Shown in pieces: positions 16,137-23,603 of a stretch of 34,725 nucleotides of DNA. The stretch is from an uncultured Mycoplasmatota bacterium (GTDB taxonomy: Bacteria; Bacillota_I; Bacilli_A; RF39; UBA660): assembly GCA_947569245.1 (NCBI GenBank), contig CANORV010000010.1:1-34725 (forward strand). The letters run 5' to 3'. Positions within the stretch are counted from its first letter, which is position 1. Every line of letters begins with the position of its first letter. Made by a program: the position numbers and the translations under genes. Below the pieces are notes generated by a model. The model did no database searches and was not told the origin of the DNA. It saw only the letters and a list, made by a program, of their open reading frames with translations.

Positions 16137-17766
16137 AATTTTTTCTCCGAAATTAGAAAAACTTAGAGAGGTAAAATTTAGAGAGAATGGTTTATCGGTC
16201 ATATATGGTGATGTAGAAAAACCAAAATCCGAAAATGAAACTTCTAATAGTATAGGTAAAACAATTCTTTTAAAAATAGTCAATGTTGTTTTAGGAACAA
16301 AGAATAGCGGTAAAGATACAATTAAGGGCCTAGAAGGTTTTATAATAAAAGCTAAAGTAAAAAAAGATGCAGTAGAATATGATGTAGAGATAACCATTGG
16401 AGATTCTAAAAGGTACTATATTGATGGAGAAAAGTATAACTTAACAAAATATAAAGAAAAATTTAATATAAATAGATCTTATTATAGCAAGCAAACAATG
16501 TTAGATAAAAGAAAAGGTTTGCTATCATCCATTTCTAAGAAGGCTAATAAAGATGACATTTCCGTAATTTTAAAATTGTTATATCTTGAAAATGTCGAAT
16601 CAATATTTATGAAAATAAAAAAGATGCAAGATGAAATTGAATTAATCAACAAATATAATAATAATTTTAAAGATGACATTAGCCAACTTGAAAGAGAAAA
16701 TTTTAATAATGAAATGAAGAAAAAACAAATTGACGAAGAATTAAATATTCTTAATGATAGAATACAAACATTAAAACTATCTGATAACATTAGTGAGATT
16801 GCGCAAAAAAGAGCAGGTATTGATCAAGATATAAAAAATAAAAATGAAAGATTAAGAATAAATAATATAAGAATTTCTAAATATGAGCAAATAATAAATG
16901 ACTCTAAAAGTGATTCTATTTCATTATCTGATGTAGAAAAAATATATTCAAGTGCTAAAGTAGAAATACCAATGTTATTAAAAAGGACATTATCTGATGT
17001 TGAGGATTTTTATAAAAATCTATTGGATGATAAGAATGATCTGTATAATAAGCAAATAATCGAATTGAAAAAAGTGAATAAAAAACTAGTAGAAGAATTA
17101 ACAAAAGAACAGAAAGAATTGGATGAATTATCTGAAATAATTTCTGAAAATGATTCTGTAAGAGAAGCTATAAAAATTTATGATTTAAAAACGAAAGAGA
17201 AAATTGATGTTGAATCTAAGATTTCTGAAATTAATGCAAAATTAACTCAAATTAACAATTCAAAAAATTTAAAGTCAGAAATTGATAGTTCTTTAATTGA
17301 ATTGGAAACTTCATTTGAAGAAAATAAATCAATAATTAATAAGTATAGGGAATATATTTATAAATTAGTAAAAAAGATATATGGTAATGATAGAAATCCG
17401 TATTTAAATATTAGTATGACAAGCTCAAATCGTAAGTATCAAGCTATGCCAGTAAATATAGATTTAACTTTTGATGGAGATACAGGAGAAGGTTTAATGT
17501 CAGCAAAGTTTTTATTATTTGATTTTTTGATTATGAATTATACAAAAAAAGTTGACTTTTTAATAGAAGATTCTTCTTGTTTTGAAGCAATTGATAGAAG
17601 ACAAATTAAAAATATTTTACAAGAAGGTATTAAAATTTCAGAACAAAATAATAAACAATTAATAGTATCTTTAAATAAATATTTATTAGAAGATATAAGA
17701 GATATTCAAGATTGTATTGTTTTATCACTTAATGAGAGCGATACATTATTAAATATTAAGTTTTAG
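16117..17766 (+). CDS. ABC-3C SMC-like ATPase with DUF2326-type C-terminus
   Basis: This 549-residue SMC/Rad50-like ATPase has GLSVIYGD and a Walker A variant NSIGKTILL (about 44-52) near the N-terminus. A long coiled-coil region follows (about 160-410, with many Glu and Lys heptads and an apex near 290). The C-terminal half-ATPase has SAKFLLFDFLIMN and VDFLIEDSSCFEAIDRRQ as Walker B (about 465-505). The DUF2326-type C-terminus is a hallmark of one ABC-3C ATPase class. The ATPase is expected to sense an invader-linked DNA state and release the effector. The start at 16117 follows GAAGGTGA; a longer frame from 16072 lacks a ribosome binding site. Confidence 0.85.
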   Translation: MKILKIEIFSPKLEKLREVKFRENGLSVIYGDVEKPKSENETSNSIGKTILLKIVNVVLGTKNSGKDTIKGLEGFIIKAKVKKDAVEYDVEITIGDSKRYYIDGEKYNLTKYKEKFNINRSYYSKQTMLDKRKGLLSSISKKANKDDISVILKLLYLENVESIFMKIKKMQDEIELINKYNNNFKDDISQLERENFNNEMKKKQIDEELNILNDRIQTLKLSDNISEIAQKRAGIDQDIKNKNERLRINNIRISKYEQIINDSKSDSISLSDVEKIYSSAKVEIPMLLKRTLSDVEDFYKNLLDDKNDLYNKQIIELKKVNKKLVEELTKEQKELDELSEIISENDSVREAIKIYDLKTKEKIDVESKISEINAKLTQINNSKNLKSEIDSSLIELETSFEENKSIINKYREYIYKLVKKIYGNDRNPYLNISMTSSNRKYQAMPVNIDLTFDGDTGEGLMSAKFLLFDFLIMNYTKKVDFLIEDSSCFEAIDRRQIKNILQEGIKISEQNNKQLIVSLNKYLLEDIRDIQDCIVLSLNESDTLLNIKF

Positions 17767-17787
17767 GCTACAGATAGTAGTCTTTTT
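17765..17787 (+). terminator. terminator after the ABC-3C operon
   Basis: AGGCTAC (17765-17771) pairs with GTAGTCT (17777-17783), one wobble, followed by T. It overlaps the ATPase stop codon. Confidence 0.6.
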
Positions 17788-17815
17788 ATATGTAAAAGAA
17801 AGAGAGGATTGATAT

Positions 17816-19096
17816 ATGAATTATGGAATATTTAGAAGTCAACCAATAATGACTATAAACGATTTAGCACAAATTGGATCACACAATAAGCGAGAGAAAA
17901 AAGCCTACAAGAGTAATCCAAATATTAAATTAGAACTAACTAAAAATAATATAGAATTAGTACCCTTAGCAGAAAAGTATGTTAAGGGTTTTAAATTACT
18001 TGTAAAAGATTATGAAAAAGAACACAACGAAAGAATGAAAACTGAACGAACTGAAAGAAAAAAGACTTTTAATGAAATGTTAAATAAATCTAAAAGTGTT
18101 GTAGCTGATGAACTCATGTTTACTGCAACACATAATTTTTTTGATAATATGAGTAAAGAAGAAATAATGAGTTGGGCAGATACTTGTATGGATTTTGTTT
18201 ATAATGATTTAGGTTATAAGAAAGAACGAATATTACATGCTACTCTACACATGGACGAGAAAACACCTCATATTCATTGTGTAGTTGTACCACTTGTTAA
18301 AAAGTTAGATAAAAGAACAAATACTGAAAGATTAACTATTTCTAAAAAGCAATATATTAAAGATAATATTCATTTATCAGAATTACAAGATATTTATAAT
18401 ATAAGATTAAGAGAAAATGGCTTTGAATTAGAAAGAGGTATTAAGGGTAGTGATAGAAAACATCAAAAAGTAAAGGAGTTTAAGAAAACAACTAGATATT
18501 ATGAAGATAAAGTAACTACTATCAATAAAAATCTTGATAATGCTATGAATGAATTTGAAGAAAAAATGAAAACCACTAAAAATACTTTAATAGATAAAGA
18601 ATATGTAAAGGTACGAAAAGACACTTTTGATAGTATGCAAAATGTAATAAGAGAAACTAAACAGGTTATGGAATTTCAACCTAAAATAGAACAACTATTT
18701 AAAGAAGTAGATACTTTTAGTAAAAGTCATCAAACATTAGAAAAAGAAAATCTTAACTTACAAAAAGAGGTAAAAGCACTTACTACAAGAAATCAAAACT
18801 TAACAAAAGAGAATAACAATCTAAAAGACTATTTAAAAGCCGTTTTAAAGGCAATTAAACACTTTTTTAGAGAATTACTACAAATTGGTAATGAAAAGAC
18901 AAAAGATCGTGCTGCAAGTGAAATAAAAGACTATTATGACAATGAAGATTTTGATTCTAATGATGTTTATGATATTTCAAAAGGTACAACTAAACAAGAT
19001 GAATTATTTGATTATGCAGAAGTGCCTAGCTATTTAAAAACTAGCAAGAGGTCTTATGATGACAAAGATAAAGATGATTATGAAATTAGTCTATAA
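17816..19096 (+). CDS. mobV: MobV-family relaxase (Mob/Pre)
   Basis: This 426-residue relaxase nicks oriT and pilots single-stranded DNA to a recipient through a helper's secretion system. Motif I resembles GSHNKREKKAYKSNPNI (21-37), and the metal-binding motif is HMDEKTPHIH (145-154), the HxDExxPHxH of the MobV family. The middle shows AFELERGIKGS-like and HQKVKEFKK segments; the C-terminal part (about 240-350) is coiled coil for dimerisation. AGAGAGGA precedes the ATG. A matching oriT is found at 21551-21590, 2.5 kb downstream and not beside the gene as in pMV158. Confidence 0.93.
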   Translation: MNYGIFRSQPIMTINDLAQIGSHNKREKKAYKSNPNIKLELTKNNIELVPLAEKYVKGFKLLVKDYEKEHNERMKTERTERKKTFNEMLNKSKSVVADELMFTATHNFFDNMSKEEIMSWADTCMDFVYNDLGYKKERILHATLHMDEKTPHIHCVVVPLVKKLDKRTNTERLTISKKQYIKDNIHLSELQDIYNIRLRENGFELERGIKGSDRKHQKVKEFKKTTRYYEDKVTTINKNLDNAMNEFEEKMKTTKNTLIDKEYVKVRKDTFDSMQNVIRETKQVMEFQPKIEQLFKEVDTFSKSHQTLEKENLNLQKEVKALTTRNQNLTKENNNLKDYLKAVLKAIKHFFRELLQIGNEKTKDRAASEIKDYYDNEDFDSNDVYDISKGTTKQDELFDYAEVPSYLKTSKRSYDDKDKDDYEISL

Positions 19097-19164
19097 AATA
19101 ACATTTGTTATTTTACCTTGACAATTATAAGAAAAATAGTATAATAAATAACAAGTGTTATTTA
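19095..19164 (+). promoter_or_regulatory. TetR promoter flanked by two 20-bp palindromic operators
   Basis: TTGACA (19118-19123) and TATAAT (19140-19145) with a 16-base spacer lie between two perfect palindromes of the form AAATAACA-NN-TGTTATTT: 19095-19114 and 19145-19164. Their centres are exactly 50 bp apart. One overlaps the mobV stop codon, the other abuts the -10. This is a classic autorepression layout for the TetR gene that follows. Confidence 0.88.
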
Positions 19165-19186
19165 ATCTGTTTAGGAGGTGTTTTTA

Positions 19187-19741
19187 TTGGCAAGAAAAAT
19201 AGTATTCAATGAAAATGTTATTTTAGAAAAGACAAAAGATTTTATTAAAGAAAAAGGAATAGATTCAATGAATGCTAGAGATTTGTGCAAATACATTGGC
19301 TGTTCAACTCAACCAATATTCAAAAACTTTGGTAGTATGGATGGATTAAAAAAGAATCTAAAGGAATACTTACATGATTACTACAATGATTTTATTTACA
19401 ATATTGTAGATAAAGAAAACTATTTATACACTATCAGTTTTGCATATGCATTGTTTGCACTTAAAGAATCTAATATATTTAAGGCATTATTTATGAGTGA
19501 TTTAGCAGGAACAAGAACAATAGAAGAAGTATTAAATTCACCACAAAATATTGATACAATTAAATCCATTCCTAAACAATATAAACTAACAAAAAAACAA
19601 TCTGAAAAATTGTATAGAGATGTTAGATTTTATACTCATGGGCTATCTTGTCAAATTGCATGTAAAAGTATCTTAGTAAATGAACAGGAAATTAAAAATT
19701 TAATAACAAACATTATAAAGAATTTAAAGGAAGTGATTTAG
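19187..19741 (+). CDS. TetR-family repressor
   Basis: A 184-residue regulator opening (M)ARKIVFNENVILEKTKDFIKEKG, with a helix-turn-helix around NARDLCKYIGCSTQPIFKNFGSM (about 30-52). The C-terminal half is an unrecognised ligand-binding helical domain. The start is the TTG at 19187, seven bases after AGGAGGTG; a GTG at 19178 is part of that site. Its stop is immediately followed by the ATG of the ABC exporter, so the two are one unit, and two palindromes around the shared promoter are the likely operators. It probably derepresses the exporter when a toxic substrate binds. Confidence 0.87.
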   Translation: MARKIVFNENVILEKTKDFIKEKGIDSMNARDLCKYIGCSTQPIFKNFGSMDGLKKNLKEYLHDYYNDFIYNIVDKENYLYTISFAYALFALKESNIFKALFMSDLAGTRTIEEVLNSPQNIDTIKSIPKQYKLTKKQSEKLYRDVRFYTHGLSCQIACKSILVNEQEIKNLITNIIKNLKEVI

Positions 19742-21475
19742 ATGAAAGAAACTATAAGAAACTTAAAAAAGGTCTATAGTTATGGAAAGGAATATAAATC
19801 TTGTTTAATAATTCAAATAATATGCTGTATAGTTGGCATAGCAATAAATATTAGTGTTCCACTTGTATCAGCTAAATTTATTGTTAATTTTACTGATTCT
19901 ATATGGAATCAAGCTGTTTTTATGGCTTTAATATTATTAGGTATAAGTACAGTGAATGAATTTAAAACATTAATTATTAGAAAAAACACACAAATATTTC
20001 GAAGAGGTACTGTTAGAAATATGCAAATGTCTTTAGGTAGAGAAACATTAAGATTAGAGCAATCTACTTTAGATTCTAATTCTAGTGGTGCTTTTATTCA
20101 AAGACTCACTAATGATACTGATAAAATGGCAGGTATGTTTACAACTGGAATGGGAAAACTAACAGGTTTCTTATCTAATATTGGCTCATTTGTCACTATT
20201 TTAGTAATAGACTATCATATGTTTATTTATTATCTATTAGCAGCAACAATACTTACAATATTACATTATATTAAAAATGAACAAGTTGGAAAGAAAGATG
20301 TTGAATTTAGAAATCAAAGTGATAAAGTTGCTGGCCTTACTGGAGAATTAGTAAGAGGTGCAAGAGATATTAAAATGTTATTTGCGAAAGAAAGTTTTAT
20401 GAAAGAATTAGACAAAAATGTTAAACTTCAAAGTGAGAAAAATTTTGAAATGAGAAATATTGATATGGGCTTTAATTTAGTAATAGATTTATTAAAAAAT
20501 TTCTTTGAATTTATTACTATAGTTGCTTTGATATATTTAGTTACTAAAGATATAATTACAGTTGCTATTGCAGTAGCGCTTTATAGTTATAGATCTACTG
20601 TTCTTACAGATTTAATGGGTACTGTATCATCTTTGCTTGAAGAGTGTAAAAGTTTTAATATTTCTTGCAATAGAGTTTTTGATATAATTAACAATAAAAA
20701 ATTTAAAAAAGAAAAATTTGGCAATAAGCACATCAATAATATTGTAGGCGAATTTGAATTTAAAAATGTAGTGTTCTCATATGATGATAAAAATACAATA
20801 TTAAATAAATTAAATTTAAAAATAGAAGCAAATAAAACCTATGGTATAGTTGGAAAAAGTGGTGAAGGTAAAACAACTATGTTTAATCTTTTGTGTAAAA
20901 TGTATGATACTAAAAGTGGTTTTATCTCTATTGATGGAATAGACATAAAAGAATTAGATGAAGAATCAATAAGAGGAAATATTACAATAATTAGTCAAAA
21001 TCCATATATATTTAATCTGAGTATAAAAGATAATTTAAAACTTGTTAAAAATGATATAACTGATGAAGAAATAGAAAATGCTTGTCGTTTAGCTTGTTTA
21101 GATAATTTTATAAATAGTTTACCTCAAAAATATGATACTGTTGTTGGAGAAGGTGGAGTAAATTTATCTGGAGGGCAAAGACAAAGATTAGCTATTGCTC
21201 GTGCATTGGTGCAAAAAACTAAAATTATTCTATTTGATGAAGCCACATCTGCTTTGGATAACGAAACACAAAGTAAAATACAAAAGGCAATCGATAATTT
21301 AAAAGATAAATATACAATAGTAATAATAGCACACAGATTATCAACAATAGTAAATTGTGATGAAATTATGATATTACAAAATGGTCAAATAATAGATAGT
21401 GGAACACATAAAGAACTATTAAAATCTAATAAAGAATATAAAAGATTATGTGAAACTGAAATTGTTGAAAAATAA
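19742..21475 (+). CDS. ABC exporter, fused permease-ATPase (MsbA/MdlB type)
   Basis: This 577-residue half-transporter has six N-terminal membrane helices (about 20-300) and an ATPase domain with Walker A GKSGEGKTT, Q-loop ISQNPYIF, signature LSGGQRQRLAIARAL, Walker B IILFDEATSALD and switch His in IIAHRLST. It would act as a homodimer to expel a hydrophobic compound, perhaps an antimicrobial. The substrate cannot be read from sequence. GGAAGTG in the end of the tetR gene serves as ribosome binding site. A strong terminator follows. Confidence 0.93.
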   Translation: MKETIRNLKKVYSYGKEYKSCLIIQIICCIVGIAINISVPLVSAKFIVNFTDSIWNQAVFMALILLGISTVNEFKTLIIRKNTQIFRRGTVRNMQMSLGRETLRLEQSTLDSNSSGAFIQRLTNDTDKMAGMFTTGMGKLTGFLSNIGSFVTILVIDYHMFIYYLLAATILTILHYIKNEQVGKKDVEFRNQSDKVAGLTGELVRGARDIKMLFAKESFMKELDKNVKLQSEKNFEMRNIDMGFNLVIDLLKNFFEFITIVALIYLVTKDIITVAIAVALYSYRSTVLTDLMGTVSSLLEECKSFNISCNRVFDIINNKKFKKEKFGNKHINNIVGEFEFKNVVFSYDDKNTILNKLNLKIEANKTYGIVGKSGEGKTTMFNLLCKMYDTKSGFISIDGIDIKELDEESIRGNITIISQNPYIFNLSIKDNLKLVKNDITDEEIENACRLACLDNFINSLPQKYDTVVGEGGVNLSGGQRQRLAIARALVQKTKIILFDEATSALDNETQSKIQKAIDNLKDKYTIVIIAHRLSTIVNCDEIMILQNGQIIDSGTHKELLKSNKEYKRLCETEIVEK

Positions 21476-21481
21476 TTTGCG

Positions 21482-21528
21482 GCAGAAATCCAAAAGAAAC
21501 TTCGTAACTAATGGATTTCTGCTTTTTT
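21482..21528 (+). terminator. intrinsic terminator after the ABC exporter
   Basis: GCAGAAATCCA (21482-21492) pairs perfectly with TGGATTTCTGC (21512-21522), followed by six T. Confidence 0.92.
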
Positions 21529-21550
21529 AACTAACTTTTAGACAAGTTAG

Positions 21551-21590
21551 TAACACACTACGATATTGGTATAACCAATAACGATGTGTG
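21551..21590 (-). other. oriT: MobV-type origin of transfer (oriT) with predicted nic site
   Basis: On the minus strand an imperfect 17-bp inverted repeat (14 of 17 paired, 3-base loop) ends in TAGTGTG followed by TTAC. This matches the pMV158 oriT as I remember it, where MobM cuts TAGTGTG/TTA beside an inverted repeat starting GCACACA; the same GCACACA is present here. The nick would fall between 21554 and 21553. The 5' end left would lead transfer toward lower coordinates, so the exporter, regulator, mobV and ABC-3C genes enter first and the recombinase last. Confidence 0.75.
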
Positions 21591-21662
21591 CCAAGGGACT
21601 CGTCCCTTTGGAAACCCTACCATAGCAACTTATTACAAACTAATCATAAGTAATAATGTTGC
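21591..21662. repeat. two further hairpins beside oriT
   Basis: AAGGGAC/GTCCCTT (21593-21608, 2-base loop, extended by CC/GG across a one-base bulge) and GCAAC-TTATTAC against GTAATAATGTTGC (21625-21662, one bulge). Such stems next to an oriT may serve accessory binding, complementary-strand priming or insulation. Confidence 0.55.
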
Positions 21663-21676
21663 CTTATTTAATATAA

Positions 21677-21717
21677 AAAAACATAATACTATTGTTATTT
21701 ATTAGTATTATGTTTTT
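21677..21717 (-). terminator. terminator of the minus-strand XRE gene
   Basis: A 15-bp perfect stem: AAAAACATAATACTA (21677-21691) with its complement at 21703-21717. On the minus strand the second arm ends in a T-run. It overlaps the last codons of the gene. Confidence 0.8.
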
Positions 21718-22288
21718 GTTTGTATTCATCAATATCAATAAGAACTGACTTTCTAAGTAATGCAGGATCAGTTTTAGGATATTTAGATTTATCAAGTTTT
21801 TCTAAATTTGGTCGCATTATTCTAGTCATTTCTTTTAAAGTTTCTTTTACTTCATTCATTGTGATTTCCTTTTTATAAATTTCAGGATTTTCAATTCTAT
21901 CGATTAAGTCAGTACATATATTTTTGCATTCTAAAGCATTTTTTCTTCTTTCTTCAATGTCATTAAGAACATCATAATAGAATTTTACATAAGTATCTAA
22001 CTCATCTTGATAATCTTTGTATGATCTTCTTTCAGTAGCAACCATGCCCCAATTAATATCTATATCATTATAACCTGCTAATTCCATTAATTTAACTAAA
22101 CTTAAATTAAGTGCTTCTGCTATACCTTTTAAAAATAGTACATTTGGTTTTTGTCTTTTTCCTGCTTCAATCCTTGAAACCTCGGCACAATCCATATTAG
22201 ATAGTTTTGCAAGTTGTCTTTGAGATATGCCTTTTGATGTTCTTGCTTCACAAATATATTTACCAAGTTCAGTAGTATTTTTTTTCAT
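21695..22288 (-). CDS. XRE-family regulator of the element
   Basis: A 197-residue protein with an N-terminal Cro/C1 helix-turn-helix (about 8-65: ARTSKGISQRQLAKLSNMD, then EVSRIEAGKR and KGIAEALNLSLVKLMELAG). The remainder is helical and charged, with DELDTYVKFYYDVLNDIEERRK, perhaps for dimerisation or anti-repressor control. AAGGAG lies about 10 bases before the ATG. It is divergent from the small HTH genes and the recombinase, the position of an element's immunity or excision repressor, and the shared intergenic region carries operator-like repeats. Confidence 0.82.
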   Translation of the reverse strand: MKKNTTELGKYICEARTSKGISQRQLAKLSNMDCAEVSRIEAGKRQKPNVLFLKGIAEALNLSLVKLMELAGYNDIDINWGMVATERRSYKDYQDELDTYVKFYYDVLNDIEERRKNALECKNICTDLIDRIENPEIYKKEITMNEVKETLKEMTRIMRPNLEKLDKSKYPKTDPALLRKSVLIDIDEYKQKHNTNK

Positions 22289-22332
22289 AACATAAAAACT
22301 CCTTTTTAATTACTAAAAGTATTGTAACATAA

Positions 22333-22424
22333 ATTGTTGTAAAAATCAACAATATTGTAATTACTATGTTGACAATTACATCATATAATGATATATTAGA
22401 TTTGTAAGTGATGTAAAAATCAAC
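22333..22424 (+). promoter_or_regulatory. Divergent control region with promoter and operator-like repeats
   Basis: A near-consensus promoter, TTGACA (22369-22374) with TATATT (22392-22397) at 17-base spacing, reads toward 22444. Upstream lies an inverted repeat ATTGTTG-taaaaat-CAACAAT (22333-22353); its TGTAAAAATCAAC core recurs after the promoter at 22412-22424. Sites on both sides of the promoter suggest repression by the XRE protein. Confidence 0.7.
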
Positions 22425-22443
22425 GCAAGAAAGGAGGAAATGG

Positions 22444-22704
22444 ATGACTAATACTCAACTAGAAATTCCAAAGAGATTATGGAATGATAAAAGAATTAAG
22501 CCTGAGGGGAAATTAATATATTCGTATATTTATTCTAAAGGTCAAGATCGAATCATTACAGATTTAAATGTTGGAGAGTTACAACAAGTAGTAAGGATTA
22601 GTAATCAAGGATTAAAGAAGAACTTAAAAAAATTAGAAGATTACAAATACTTACTATTTAAGGAATACTCAAATGGAATGTACACGATTAATATACTAGG
22701 ATAG
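22444..22704 (+). CDS. Small winged-helix/HTH protein
   Basis: An 86-residue protein: LEIPKRLWNDKRIKPEGKLIYSYIYSK, then LNVGELQQVVRISNQGLKKNLKKLEDYKYLLF and a basic tail. The second part is a helix-turn-helix followed by a wing, as in the HTH modules of replication-initiator or DnaD-like element proteins. AAGGAGG precedes the ATG. It is the first gene behind the controlled promoter, so it may activate excision or replication functions. No closer family is recognised. Confidence 0.6.
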   Translation: MTNTQLEIPKRLWNDKRIKPEGKLIYSYIYSKGQDRIITDLNVGELQQVVRISNQGLKKNLKKLEDYKYLLFKEYSNGMYTINILG

Positions 22705-22726
22705 TCTAAGGACACCTAGTAGTAAT

Positions 22727-22760
22727 GGTACAGTAAGCTTGGTAGACTTATGTTAGTACC
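22727..22760 (+). repeat. nested inverted repeat between the two small HTH genes
   Basis: GGTAC (22727-22731) pairs with GTACC (22756-22760), and TAAG (22734-22737) with CTTA (22747-22750). It may be a weak RNA structure; no T-run follows. Confidence 0.35.
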
Positions 22761-22822
22761 TTAAACTTTTACCAAAATAATTGGTTAATTCCAAAACTAT
22801 CATTTATTCTAGGAGGAATATT

Positions 22823-23323
22823 ATGCCTTTTATAAGGTCTTACACAGCAACGCCAAGAATAATATTAAATGATAGCAATTGTTCATCAACAGACAAGTTG
22901 ATATTAGGAATAATTAATTCACTATCATACAATAAGGAATATTGCTATGCTAGTAATAGTTATTTTGCAAAGGAGTTAAGTTTAGGTACTAAAACAATTT
23001 CAAATTCTTTATCAAGACTTAAAAAACAAAAATATATTATCATCAAATATGTAGATGGTAAGAGAAGAATATATTTGAATCCTGAAATAGTAAGTAAAGC
23101 AAATGCTAATGTGGTAGAAAAAAATTTCCAAGAACCTATGGAAGAAAATTACTACCATGATAGAAGAATTAATAATAGAAAAAATAATAGAAATAATATT
23201 GGTCCAATTATAACGAAAGATTCTGATGGTGTAGAACTATGGGATGGTGTGAAATGTGAAGCTATTCCACTTTCACCTGAAGAAGAAAAAGAAATGCAAG
23301 AATTAATGAAAGATTATATGTAA
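22823..23323 (+). CDS. Helix-turn-helix protein (HTH_36/DnaD-like N-terminus)
   Basis: A 166-residue protein. Residues about 10-95 form a winged helix: SSTDKLILGIINSLSYNKEYCYASNSYFAKELSLGTKTISNSLSRLKKQKYI, a pattern used by replication-initiator-type and phage-like HTH proteins. An Asn/Arg-rich linker (about 112-122) leads to an acidic C-terminus (LSPEEEKEMQELMKD). The start at 22823 has AGGAGG 6-7 bases upstream; a longer frame from 22781 does not. It may bind element DNA for excision or replication. Confidence 0.65.
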   Translation: MPFIRSYTATPRIILNDSNCSSTDKLILGIINSLSYNKEYCYASNSYFAKELSLGTKTISNSLSRLKKQKYIIIKYVDGKRRIYLNPEIVSKANANVVEKNFQEPMEENYYHDRRINNRKNNRNNIGPIITKDSDGVELWDGVKCEAIPLSPEEEKEMQELMKDYM

Positions 23324-23340
23324 AGAAAGGAGAGATGTTT

Positions 23341-23364
23341 ATGATTGGAGGAATCTATTTATAA
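23341..23364 (+). CDS. Possible 7-residue leader peptide
   Basis: AAAGGAGAG stands a good distance before ATG at 23341, which opens a frame reading MIGGIYL and then TAA. The strong ribosome binding site with so short a frame suggests a leader peptide or the remnant of a longer gene. Nothing else supports function. Confidence 0.3.
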   Translation: MIGGIYL

Positions 23365-23390
23365 ATAACATGAAAAGGGGGAATGAGAAA

Positions 23391-23537
23391 ATGGAGGTCG
23401 TATATAATGTAGTTTTTAGTGTAAAAAATAATGTAGAAAAAACTGATAAAGAAATAGAAGATATTTTAACAAAGAAATTGTTGAGAGCTATTCTAAACTT
23501 AGAAAATGCAAATAGCATAGCTTTAAATAATTGTTAA
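23391..23537 (+). CDS. 48-residue protein upstream of the recombinase
   Basis: A frame with AAAGGGGG 8 bases before its ATG encodes MEVVYNVVFSVKNN followed by EKTDKEIEDILTKKLLRAILNLE. The second half is a clear amphipathic helix. Small acidic proteins just before the recombinase are usual in serine-recombinase elements of Clostridia, and some act as excision directionality factors. No specific family is recognised, and recombination control is only a guess from position. Confidence 0.6.
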   Translation: MEVVYNVVFSVKNNVEKTDKEIEDILTKKLLRAILNLENANSIALNNC

Positions 23538-23603
23538 TATGAAGTATAATACCTTTATAGATTTAAGTTTGTTTTACCTCAAGGAAGTTTGAGGTGATAG
23601 CAA

